Of a stretch of 64,000 bases of DNA, positions 41,186 through 48,603 are shown piece after piece (the first letter of the stretch is position 1; each line of letters begins with the position of its first letter). Where the stretch lies: positions 65,822 through 129,821 of the forward strand of contig NZ_LMNV01000003.1 of assembly GCF_001423105.1 (NCBI RefSeq), given 5' to 3'. The position numbers and the translations under genes are program-made. Below the pieces are notes generated by a model. That model ran no database searches and had not been told where the DNA came from. It saw nothing but the letters and a program-made list of their open reading frames with translations. Origin of the DNA: Frondihabitans sp. Leaf304. GTDB lineage: Bacteria > Actinomycetota > Actinomycetes > Actinomycetales > Microbacteriaceae.

Positions 41186-43669
41186 ATGGCAGGCAAAGGC
41201 CGCAACGATCGAGTCAGTGTCGGCGGGCACACGCTCCAGCTCACGAACCTCGACAAGGTGCTCTACCCCGCCACCGGCACGACCAAAGCAGACGTGATCG
41301 GCTACTACGCCGCAGTGGCGGAGTTCCTCCTGCCGCACACGGAGGGGCGCCCGGCCACCCGCAAACGCTGGGTCGACGGGGTCGAGGGTCCCGTGTTCTT
41401 CGAGAAGAATCTGCCCGACTCGGCTCCGAGCTGGGTGCCGCGTCATGCCATCGAGCACAAGGATCACGCCAGCGTCTATCCGATGGTCGACGACATCGCG
41501 ACCCTCACCTGGCTCGGCCAGGTCGCTGCGCTCGAGATCCATGTGCCGCAGTGGAAGTTTGGGCCGAGGGGAGCGCAACGCAACCCCGACCGCTTGGTGA
41601 TCGACCTGGATCCTGGTGAGGGCGTCGGCCTTGCCGAGTGCGTGGTCGTCGCTCACGAACTCAAGAAGATCGTCGAGGGCATGGGCCTCGACCTCATGCC
41701 GGTCACCAGTGGCAGCAAGGGCATCCACCTCTACGCCACTCTCGACGGCAAGCAGACCGCGGCGCAGGTCAGCGATGTCGCCCATGAACTCGCGCGCGCG
41801 ATGGAGGCCGATCACCCCGACCTGGTGCTGAGCACGATGGGCAAGCAGGATCGCCGCGGCAAGGTGCTGCTCGACTGGTCGCAGAACAACGGCAACAAGA
41901 CGACCGTCGCGCCCTACTCTTTGCGCGGGCGCGACCGCCCCACGGTCGCCATGCCCCGGACCTGGCGCGAGCTCGCCTCGAAGAGCCTCCGGCAGCTGGA
42001 GTACGGCGACGTGCTCAAGGCACTGAAGAGACGGGGCGACCCGCTTGCCGAGATGTCATCGGGCACACCGGTACCCCCGGGCGAGCTGACCGACGATTTC
42101 ACCAACAGCGAGCACGCCGTCGCGCCGCAGGGTTCCGGGGATCGGCAGGATCGCCTGGCGAAATACCGCTCCATGCGCGACGCGTCGAAGACGAGCGAGC
42201 CCGTTCCGGCGAGCGCGCCCGAGAGCACCGACGGCACCAGCTTCGTGATCCAGGAGCACCACGCGTCCCGACTGCACTGGGACTTCCGGCTCGAGCACGA
42301 CGGCGTCCTCGTCAGTTGGGCGCTGCCGAAGGGCGAGCCGACCGATCCGAAACAGAACCACCTGGCCGTGCAGACCGAAGACCACCCGCTCGAATACGGC
42401 ACCTTCGAGGGCACCATCGCGAAGGGCGAGTACGGGGCGGGCGAGGTCACAATCTGGGATTCGGGCACCTACGAGCTCGAGAAGTGGCGCGACGGCAAAG
42501 AGGTGATCGTCGTGCTCCATGGCGAGCAGCGCGGCTCCCGGAAGGTCGCACTCATCCACACCGGCCACGGCGGCGGCAAGGCCGACGCCAACTGGTTGAT
42601 CCACCGAATGATGGATGAACCGAAGGATCCGGCCCCGCCGCACTCACCCCCTCGCCGAGCCGCGCCGCGCACCCGCTCCACCACCGGCCCGATCGAACCC
42701 ATGCTCGCGTCCGCGGGCACTCCGGGCGACATCGGCACCTCCGACGAGTGGGCCTACGAACTCAAGTGGGACGGCATCCGCGCGATCGTCACCGTCCACG
42801 ACGGACGGGTGACGCTCACGAGCCGGAACGGTCACGACCTGACGCCCTCGTACCCGGAGTTCGCCGATCTGGCCGAGCAGTTGCGCGACACTGACGGCGC
42901 ACCGGTCACCGACGCCGTTCTCGACGGGGAGATCGTCGCGGTCGACGACAAGGGGCGGCCCGATTTCGGGTTGCTTCAGACGCGGATGAAGCTGACGCGG
43001 GCCCGTGACACCGAACGGGTGCGGTCGACGGCGCCGGTTCGGATCCTTCTCTTCGATCTGCTCCGCCTGGGCGGTCACTCTCTGCAGGGCGACGACTACG
43101 ACACCCGACGCTCGGCCCTCGAAGAACTCGTGGAGGTGACGCGCGCCATCGACGTGCCGCCGGCCTTCGAGGGCGACCTCGACGAGGCGATGGAGTTTTC
43201 GAAGAAGCTGCGGCTCGAGGGAGTCGTCGCGAAACGCCGCGACGGCACCTACTCGGCCGGTCGCCGCAGTCGTGCCTGGATCAAGCTCAAGCACTATCTC
43301 ACCCAGGAAGTCGTGGTCGCCGGCTGGCGCCCGGGTGCGGGGCGGCGTGCGAACGGCGTCGGATCGCTGCTGCTCGGCATTCCCGGCGATGATGGGCTCC
43401 GCTACGTCGGTCGGGTCGGAACGGGTTTTCGCGACCGTGACCTTGACGAACTCCTGCCGGTGTTCGAGCGGGCGGCCCGGAAGACCTCGCCACTCGTGGG
43501 CGTCCCCGCGGCGGACGCCCGCGACGCACACTGGATCACTCCGTCGCGGGTCGGCGAGGTCGAATTCGCCGAATGGACGTCGACCGGCCGGCTTCGGCAG
43601 CCGAGCTGGCGCGGCTGGCGGCCCGACAAGGATCCGGGCGACGTCGTTCTCGAGGCGCCTCCCCGGTGA
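41186..43669 (+). CDS. ligD: Multi-domain ATP-dependent DNA ligase LigD (POL-PE-LIG)
   Basis: An 827-residue three-domain end-joining enzyme. Primase-polymerase (about 10-290): VIDLDPGEGVGLAE with the catalytic DxD and VTSGSKGIHLYATLDG. 3'-phosphoesterase (about 350-480): FVIQEHHASRLHWDFRLEHD with the metal-binding histidine and aspartate. Ligase (about 510-825): YELKWDGIRAIVTVHDG, where the lysine takes AMP, then VLDGEIVAVDDKG and LEGVVAKRRDGTY. The domain order is that of Mycobacterium LigD. It fills in, trims and seals broken ends with Ku. Follows the SDR gene by 13 bases; a 3' palindrome follows the stop. Confidence 0.96.
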   Translation: MAGKGRNDRVSVGGHTLQLTNLDKVLYPATGTTKADVIGYYAAVAEFLLPHTEGRPATRKRWVDGVEGPVFFEKNLPDSAPSWVPRHAIEHKDHASVYPMVDDIATLTWLGQVAALEIHVPQWKFGPRGAQRNPDRLVIDLDPGEGVGLAECVVVAHELKKIVEGMGLDLMPVTSGSKGIHLYATLDGKQTAAQVSDVAHELARAMEADHPDLVLSTMGKQDRRGKVLLDWSQNNGNKTTVAPYSLRGRDRPTVAMPRTWRELASKSLRQLEYGDVLKALKRRGDPLAEMSSGTPVPPGELTDDFTNSEHAVAPQGSGDRQDRLAKYRSMRDASKTSEPVPASAPESTDGTSFVIQEHHASRLHWDFRLEHDGVLVSWALPKGEPTDPKQNHLAVQTEDHPLEYGTFEGTIAKGEYGAGEVTIWDSGTYELEKWRDGKEVIVVLHGEQRGSRKVALIHTGHGGGKADANWLIHRMMDEPKDPAPPHSPPRRAAPRTRSTTGPIEPMLASAGTPGDIGTSDEWAYELKWDGIRAIVTVHDGRVTLTSRNGHDLTPSYPEFADLAEQLRDTDGAPVTDAVLDGEIVAVDDKGRPDFGLLQTRMKLTRARDTERVRSTAPVRILLFDLLRLGGHSLQGDDYDTRRSALEELVEVTRAIDVPPAFEGDLDEAMEFSKKLRLEGVVAKRRDGTYSAGRRSRAWIKLKHYLTQEVVVAGWRPGAGRRANGVGSLLLGIPGDDGLRYVGRVGTGFRDRDLDELLPVFERAARKTSPLVGVPAADARDAHWITPSRVGEVEFAEWTSTGRLRQPSWRGWRPDKDPGDVVLEAPPR

Positions 43670-43687
43670 GCACGCCTCCTCCCCCTG

Positions 43688-43772
43688 CCGAATTTGAAGG
43701 AGAAATCGGGGTGCGGGGGCCCCGGATCGGCATGTCTTCGTCGCTCGGCTCGCGTTTCTCATTCGAATTTGC
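43688..43772. repeat. Palindromic element, family I copy 2
   Basis: Left arm CCGAATTTGAAGGAGAAA (43688-43705) and right arm TTTCTCATTCGAATTTGC (43755-43772) match at 15 of 18 positions. The core has CCCCGGATCGGCATG. It lies between ligD and a drug exporter gene that run in the same direction, so it may end ligD transcription. Confidence 0.85.
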
Positions 43773-43797
43773 AGGCGGCACGGGCGATCCCGAGTCG

Positions 43798-43803
43798 TAG
43801 GGT
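43798..43803 (+). promoter_or_regulatory. TAGGGT -10 box of the MFS exporter gene
   Basis: TAGGGT, six bases, ATG at 43810, 26 bases after the preceding palindrome. Confidence 0.6.
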
Positions 43804-43809
43804 GAGCCC

Positions 43810-45204
43810 ATGACGGTTGATCGCTCGCGCACGGTGCTGCTCGTCGCGATCCTGGCGTCGTTCGTCGCCTTCCTCGACGGCTCCATCGTCACCGTCGCCC
43901 TGCCCGCCCTCGCGCGAGAGCTCGGCGGCGGCGTCACTCTGCAGCAGTGGGTGGTCGATGCGTATCTCTTGACGCTCGGATCCTTGATGCTTCTTGCGGG
44001 CTCGCTCTCCGACACGTTCGGCCGGCTGCGCATTCTGACGGCGGGACTGATCGGCTTCGGGGCGACGTCGCTGCTGGCGGCCTTCGCACCGAACGCCGAA
44101 CTGCTCATCGCCGCGCGCGCCCTGCAGGGCATAGCCGGGGCGCTACTGGTGCCCTCGAGTCTGGCGCTCATCACGGCGACCTTCACCGGCGCGGCCATGG
44201 CCAAGGCGATCGGCACCTGGACGGCCTGGACGGGGGTGGCGTTCTTGATCGGCCCGCTGGTCGGCGGCGGCCTGGTCGACACGCTCGGCTGGCGCTGGGT
44301 GTTCGGCATCGTGGTGATTCCGGCGGCCGTGACTCTCGTACTCGTCACCCGTCTTCCGCGTGATGCCCATCGCGGCGTCGACGGCGACGCCCACATCGAC
44401 GTGCCGGGAGCCATCCTTGGAGTGCTGGGACTGGCCGGGCCGGTGTTCGCTCTGATCGAGGGCCAGCGGATCGGCTTCGACGAGCCTCTCGTGATCGCGG
44501 CGCTCGTCGGCGGCCTCGCCTGCCTGGTGGCTTTCGTGCTCTGGGAGCGTCGCGCGGCGCATCCGATGATGCCGCTGCGCCTGTTCCGCGTGCGGCCGTT
44601 CGCGGTCGGCAACCTCGCGACCGTCGGCATCTACGCGTCGGTCAGCCTGGGAACACTCATGATCCCGCTCGTCGTCCAAGAGATCGGCCATCTGCCGGCG
44701 ACCGTCTCCGGGCTCGTCACCCTGCCGACGACGCTCATTTCACTCGCCCTGTCGAGTCGTATCGGGGCCCTGGCCGGCCGGATCGGTCCTCGACCCTTCA
44801 TGACCTTCGGGCCGCTGATCAGCGCGACGGGATTCCTCTGGATGCTCACCGTGCGCGAACCGCTCGACGTGTGGTGGCAGATCCTGCCCGGGGTCGTGCT
44901 GTTCGGACTCGGGATGACGGTCACGGTGACGCCGCTCACCTCGACCGTGCTCGGCGAGATCCGCCCCGCCGAGGCCGGCATCGCGTCCGCTGTCAACAAC
45001 GCGATCTCGCGGGTGGCCGGGCTGGTGGCCATCGCATTCGTCGGCGTGATCACCGGCGGCATGCTCGACGTCGCGGGATTCCACCGTGTGCTCGTCGTCG
45101 TCGCCGTGCTGCTGGTGCTCGGGTCGGCCGTATCGGCGATCGGGCTTCGTGCGCTTCCGAATTTGAAGGAGAAACCCGCCGCGACTGCGCCCGGATCGCG
45201 ATGA
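43810..45204 (+). CDS. MFS transporter, DHA2 (EmrB/QacA) type
   Basis: A 464-residue proton-driven drug exporter with 14 helices by the DHA2 pattern. FLDGSIVTVALPALARELG near the N-terminus is the DHA2 helix-1 motif, followed by QQWVVDAYLLTLGSLMLLAG and the loop SDTFGRLRILTAGL (MFS motif A). The last ~20 residues (LPNLKEKPAATAPGSR) are encoded by the left arm and core of a family I palindrome, so the tail is probably a by-product of that element. Start at ATG 43810 behind TAGGGT. Substrate unknown. Confidence 0.9.
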   Translation: MTVDRSRTVLLVAILASFVAFLDGSIVTVALPALARELGGGVTLQQWVVDAYLLTLGSLMLLAGSLSDTFGRLRILTAGLIGFGATSLLAAFAPNAELLIAARALQGIAGALLVPSSLALITATFTGAAMAKAIGTWTAWTGVAFLIGPLVGGGLVDTLGWRWVFGIVVIPAAVTLVLVTRLPRDAHRGVDGDAHIDVPGAILGVLGLAGPVFALIEGQRIGFDEPLVIAALVGGLACLVAFVLWERRAAHPMMPLRLFRVRPFAVGNLATVGIYASVSLGTLMIPLVVQEIGHLPATVSGLVTLPTTLISLALSSRIGALAGRIGPRPFMTFGPLISATGFLWMLTVREPLDVWWQILPGVVLFGLGMTVTVTPLTSTVLGEIRPAEAGIASAVNNAISRVAGLVAIAFVGVITGGMLDVAGFHRVLVVVAVLLVLGSAVSAIGLRALPNLKEKPAATAPGSR

Positions 45205-45240
45205 TCGTGCCTGCCGAACGAGGTTTCTCCTTCAAATTCG
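45158..45240. repeat. Palindromic element, family I copy 3 (overlaps the MFS gene end)
   Basis: Perfect 18-base arms CGAATTTGAAGGAGAAAC (45158-45175) and GTTTCTCCTTCAAATTCG (45223-45240) around CCCGGATCGCGATGA. The left arm codes for the MFS protein's Asn-Leu-Lys-Glu-Lys. Converging genes follow. Confidence 0.9.
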
Positions 45241-45367
45241 GGGGGGGGCGAGCGGGGTGGCCGGATCCTGAGCGGTTCGGGTTGGAGAGGATGTGGCCGT
45301 GCGACGAGCCAGTAGGGGTGGCCCGCCGCACGACGTCTCCGAGCGAGACTTTGCCTCTCGCCGGGAG

Positions 45368-45505
45368 TCAGTCGGAGCCGTACAGACGAATGCGCTCTTC
45401 GAGCCAGTCGTCGCTCACCGAGACACGGCCGTAGTCGCCGTAATCGCCCTGAGCGCCGAGCGCGAGCTGTGACACTCCCTCGTCGTGGAGCTGTGCGTCG
45501 TCCAT
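45368..45505 (-). CDS. Small acidic protein (45 residues), unknown
   Basis: A 45-residue ORF with an excellent Shine-Dalgarno, AGGAGG, 7 bases before the ATG at 45505. The sequence starts MDDAQLHDEGVSQLALG, has a GDYGDYG repeat in the middle and ends DDWLEERIRLYGSD. It is acidic and tyrosine/glycine-containing, with no membrane helix. It lies alone on the minus strand between a drug exporter and a membrane protein gene. It could be a regulatory small protein or a modified-peptide precursor, though no modification enzymes are near. Too short for common ORF cut-offs. Confidence 0.65.
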   Translation of the reverse strand: MDDAQLHDEGVSQLALGAQGDYGDYGRVSVSDDWLEERIRLYGSD

Positions 45506-45653
45506 GATGTGACCTCCTGAAATGAAGGTAGGCCACCGCAACAAGGGCGCACGAGCCCGCTTTCGGGGAGCGCTCGAACGGGGGCAGACCGGTCCGCTCC
45601 CCCTCGAATGCGCTCCAGACGGGACAGAGAGCGGGTGGGTCGTCTCCCCCCGC

Positions 45654-45659
45654 TAGCAT
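45654..45659 (+). promoter_or_regulatory. TAGCAT -10 box of a small membrane protein gene
   Basis: TAGCAT, seven bases, ATG at 45667. The 45506-45653 stretch before it also carries the small ORF's Shine-Dalgarno; nothing else is seen there. Confidence 0.6.
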
Positions 45660-45666
45660 CGGAACC

Positions 45667-45990
45667 ATGCCCCGCCGCCGCCTCATCTGGCCCGCCACCC
45701 TCGTGCTCGTAGCTCTCGCCGCCGCTGTCTCGGTCAGCCTCGCACTGGTTCTCCGAGCGCGCGTCGACGCGGCTTTCGGGGTGCCGGGCCAACCTGCGCG
45801 ATACAGCACGCAGCCCCTGGTCGACTCCTTCGAGCTGATGAACCAGGCGTCGGATGTCTCGTTGGTCGCACTCGCGCTCGTGGCCCTGCTCGTCGTGCTC
45901 GTGGTCATCACCGGTGTGACGGTCGTCGTGCGCCGCGCTCGGAACCGCCGCGATCGTGGGCGGCCCACGCCGGGCGCCGCCGCCGCCTGA
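45667..45990 (+). CDS. Small two-helix membrane protein
   Basis: A 107-residue protein with helices near residues 8-28 (ATLVLVALAAAVSVSLALVL) and 65-87 (VALALVALLVVLVVITGVTV) and a basic cytoplasmic tail (RRARNRRDRGRPTPG). The loop between helices is about 36 residues and outside the cell. No family recognised. Converges on the TetR gene, 38 bases away. Confidence 0.7.
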   Translation: MPRRRLIWPATLVLVALAAAVSVSLALVLRARVDAAFGVPGQPARYSTQPLVDSFELMNQASDVSLVALALVALLVVLVVITGVTVVVRRARNRRDRGRPTPGAAAA

Positions 45991-46028
45991 GGCCGCACTG
46001 CCACGGGCAGGTGTCTCCAGCAGCGCGC

Positions 46029-46703
46029 TTAGTCGTGCTGCTGTGTCTGGCTGGTCGCGAGCGCGACCCGGGCGACGGCCTCCGGCTCGCTCTCGGGGAG
46101 GCGCAACCCGACTGCGGGCAGCACGACGCCGTCGATCAGACCGACGAGGAAGTCGCGATCGACGGGCTGCTTCAAGATCAGCGTGCGATAGGCGACCATC
46201 GAGGGCGAGATGAGGGCCAGCTCGTCGATGTTGCAGTCACCCGAGATCTCGCCCCGGTCGACCGCGCGCTGCAGCAGACGGCGGTTGATCTCGACCCGCG
46301 GCTCGACGATGGCGCTGTTGACCGCCGCCGACATCTCGGGACTGTGCGCGAGCAGAGCGACGATGCCCGCCATGACCTTGAGCTTCTTCTCGTTGTCTTC
46401 GATGGAGTGCGGCTTGATCATCGCCACGAGATCACCCCGGAGGGTGCCGGTGTCGGGCAGGACGTCAGGGGTCGTGCCGCGCTTCATACACGCGATGGCG
46501 TCGATGACGAGCTCGCTCTTCGACGACCATCGTCGGTACAGCGTGGCCTTACCGGCCTTCGCCCTCGTCGCGACCATCTCGATGGTCATGCGGTCGTAGC
46601 CCGTCTCGGCCAAGACGTCGATCGCGGCCTGGAGGATCTCGGGATCACGGGAATGGTCGCGCTTGCGGCCGAGTTTGACCGGTGCGGGATCGACGTGCGT
46701 CAT
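46029..46703 (-). CDS. TetR/AcrR family transcriptional regulator
   Basis: A 224-residue repressor. The helix-turn-helix is complete: ILQAAIDVLAETGYDRMTIE then ATRAKAGKATLYRRWSSKSE. The C-terminal ligand domain has LVAMIKPHSIEDNEKKLKVM and later EINRRLLQRAVDRGEISGD, as in TetR_C regulators of exporters. It is divergent from the large DHA2 exporter at 46801 and very probably represses it; two dyads in the 97-base gap are candidate operators. Start ATG 46703 with AAAGGGG upstream at a slightly long distance. Confidence 0.93.
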   Translation of the reverse strand: MTHVDPAPVKLGRKRDHSRDPEILQAAIDVLAETGYDRMTIEMVATRAKAGKATLYRRWSSKSELVIDAIACMKRGTTPDVLPDTGTLRGDLVAMIKPHSIEDNEKKLKVMAGIVALLAHSPEMSAAVNSAIVEPRVEINRRLLQRAVDRGEISGDCNIDELALISPSMVAYRTLILKQPVDRDFLVGLIDGVVLPAVGLRLPESEPEAVARVALATSQTQQHD

Positions 46704-46742
46704 CGCGGCAGACCCCTTTCTTTAGTCGCCCCAGTGTACGAC

Positions 46743-46775
46743 TTTCGATTGCGAAACTCTACAGTTCCGAAACTG
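46743..46775. promoter_or_regulatory. Candidate TetR operators in the divergent tetR/MFS gap
   Basis: Two dyads: TTTCGATTGCGAAA (46743-46756, five-base perfect arms) and CAGTTCCGAAACTG (46762-46775, 12 of 14 symmetric). They stand 13 and 32 bases upstream of the TAGAGT box, so repressor binding would block transcription of the exporter. Which is used is unknown. Confidence 0.55.
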
Positions 46776-46787
46776 GTCAGAACCGTA

Positions 46788-46793
46788 TAGAGT
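46788..46793 (+). promoter_or_regulatory. TAGAGT -10 box of the DHA2 exporter
   Basis: TAGAGT, seven bases, ATG at 46801. Confidence 0.6.
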
Positions 46794-46800
46794 CCTCGAC

Positions 46801-48360
46801 ATGTCTTCGATTCCTTCTGCCGCGACCGGGACTCCCGCCGTGGCTTCGCGTCGGTGGTGGACCCTCACCACCGTCGCCTTGGCGCAACTCATGGTCGTGC
46901 TCGACTCGACCGTCGTGAACATCGCTCTCCCGAGTGCTCAGACCGACCTCGGCTTCTCCAACGGCGATCGGCAATGGATCGTCACCTCCTACTCACTCGC
47001 CTTCGGCAGCCTGCTGCTGCTCGGCGGCCGCCTCTCCGACCTCATCGGCCGTAAGCGCACGTTCATCATCGGCCTCATCGGCTTCGCGCTGGCCTCCGCC
47101 CTGGGCGGTGCCGCGGGCAGCTTCGGCATGCTCGTCTTCGCCCGCGCGCTTCAGGGGGCCTTCGGCGCACTCCTCGCCCCCACCGCCCTGGCGGTGCTCA
47201 CCACGACCTTCACGATTCCGAAGGAGCGCGCTCGGGCGTTCGGTGTCTTCGGCGCCATCGCCGGTGCCGGGGGCGCGATCGGCCTCCTCCTCGGTGGCGT
47301 TCTCACCGAGAACTTCAACTGGCGCTGGAACCTCTACATCAACGTCGTCATCGCGATCATCGCCGTCATCGGCGCCGTGCTCTTCGTCACGACGGTGCCG
47401 CGCCAGGGCCCGCGCCCGAAGCTCGACGTGCCCGGCACGATCCTCGTCTCGGCCGCTCTCTTCTCCCTGGTCTACGGCTTCTCGAACGCCGAGACCGAGG
47501 GCTGGTCGTCGGCCCTGACCTGGGGCTTCCTGGCGGGTGCCGGGATCCTGCTCGTCGCGTTCGTGCTCTGGCAGCGTCGCGCGACCCACGCGCTCCTGCC
47601 CCTCAGCGTGATCCTCGACCGCAACCGCGGTGCCGCCTACCTGTCGGTGATGATCGCGGGTGCCGGCATGTTCGGCATCTTCCTCTTTGTCACCTACTAC
47701 CTGCAGACGTCTCTGAACTACACGCCGATCCAGACCGGAGTCTCGTTCCTTCCGATGATCGGCATGCTGATCCTCGCGGCGCAGCTCTCGACCAACATCT
47801 TCGTGCCGCGGTTCGGCCCGAAGATCATGGTGCCCTTCGGCATGGTGCTGGGTGCCCTCGGCATGCTCTACCTGACGCGCCTCGGTCTCGACAGCACCTA
47901 TGCCGGCGACGTGCTTCCGGCGCTGATGGTGCTCGGGTTCGGCATGGGCTCGATCATGCCGGCGTCGATTCAGACGGCGACGCTCGGCATCGACCGCGGC
48001 CATGCCGGAGTCGCCTCCGCCATGGTCAACACGAGCCAGCAGGTCGGTGGTTCGATCGGTACCGCGCTGCTCAACACGCTGGCCGCGAGCGCCGCGACGA
48101 GCTACGTGGCTTCGCACCTGCCCGCGACGGCTCAGACGGCGGCCGAAGCGGCGGTGCACAGCTACTCGACGGCCTACTTCTGGGGCGCCGGCTTCTTCGC
48201 GATCGGTGCAGTGCTGGCCGTGAGCCTGTTCCGCACTCGCGCCGACACGCGTGCTCGCGCCGAGGCTGCGGCAGCGGCGGCAGACAAAGCCGACCAAACC
48301 GACAAATCCGAAGGATCCGCCCCGACGTCGCTCGCACCCGAGCCCGTGGTGGCTCACTAG
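46801..48360 (+). CDS. MFS transporter, DHA2 (EmrB/QacA) type, TetR-linked
   Basis: A 519-residue drug/proton antiporter with 14 predicted helices. VVLDSTVVNIALPSAQTDLG is the helix-1 DHA2 motif; QWIVTSYSLAFGSLLLLGGR and SDLIGRKRTFIIGLIG (motif A) follow. Helix 5 shows GAIAGAGGAIGLLLGGVLTE (motif C, typical of antiporters). The C-terminal 40 residues are hydrophilic and alanine-rich. A divergent TetR gene probably controls it. The exact drug range cannot be read from sequence. Confidence 0.93.
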   Translation: MSSIPSAATGTPAVASRRWWTLTTVALAQLMVVLDSTVVNIALPSAQTDLGFSNGDRQWIVTSYSLAFGSLLLLGGRLSDLIGRKRTFIIGLIGFALASALGGAAGSFGMLVFARALQGAFGALLAPTALAVLTTTFTIPKERARAFGVFGAIAGAGGAIGLLLGGVLTENFNWRWNLYINVVIAIIAVIGAVLFVTTVPRQGPRPKLDVPGTILVSAALFSLVYGFSNAETEGWSSALTWGFLAGAGILLVAFVLWQRRATHALLPLSVILDRNRGAAYLSVMIAGAGMFGIFLFVTYYLQTSLNYTPIQTGVSFLPMIGMLILAAQLSTNIFVPRFGPKIMVPFGMVLGALGMLYLTRLGLDSTYAGDVLPALMVLGFGMGSIMPASIQTATLGIDRGHAGVASAMVNTSQQVGGSIGTALLNTLAASAATSYVASHLPATAQTAAEAAVHSYSTAYFWGAGFFAIGAVLAVSLFRTRADTRARAEAAAAAADKADQTDKSEGSAPTSLAPEPVVAH

Positions 48361-48377
48361 CCGCTGAGCTCCACCCC

Positions 48378-48409
48378 GACGCCCTCGCACGCTCGCGTGC
48401 GGGGGCGTC
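48378..48409 (+). terminator. Hairpin after the DHA2 exporter
   Basis: GACGCCCTCGCAC (48378-48390) and GTGCGGGGGCGTC (48397-48409) form a 13-base stem with one mismatch, 18 bases after the stop at 48360. No T-run follows. Confidence 0.65.
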
Positions 48410-48507
48410 GTCGCGCCCGGCCGCCGAGCCACCCGCCCGCACCCGCACGCGCGAGATGGCCCGATCTACGCTCAGCGCCCCGCGTCAGCCGCAGATAGGG
48501 CCACGTC

Positions 48508-48563
48508 GCGCCGAGATCGCATAAGTGGTCGCCTCCACCCGACCCCAAGTGCGATCTCGGCGC
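48508..48563. repeat. Inverted repeat with perfect 14-base arms, between converging genes
   Basis: GCGCCGAGATCGCA (48508-48521) and TGCGATCTCGGCGC (48550-48563) match perfectly, and pairing resumes with TGGTCG/CGACCC-like bases inside. It lies 40 bases from the next gene's stop and can act as the other gene's terminator. Confidence 0.8.
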
Positions 48564-48603
48564 CCGGGGCGCACCCTGCGGCGCCCCCGGGGCGCACCCC
48601 GCG

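Noticed and set aside
20828..45240. Family I repeats as inverted ends of an insertion sequence
   Set aside because: Each copy is a complete short palindrome of about 83 bases; no transposase lies between or near copies and no target duplication is clear.
48378..48409. Classic intrinsic terminator with T-run
   Set aside because: The hairpin is real but no T-run follows, so it is listed only as a probable terminator.
46993..48432. 479-codon minus-strand frame opposite the DHA2 exporter
   Set aside because: Shadow composition (Glu/Arg/His-rich) without motifs.
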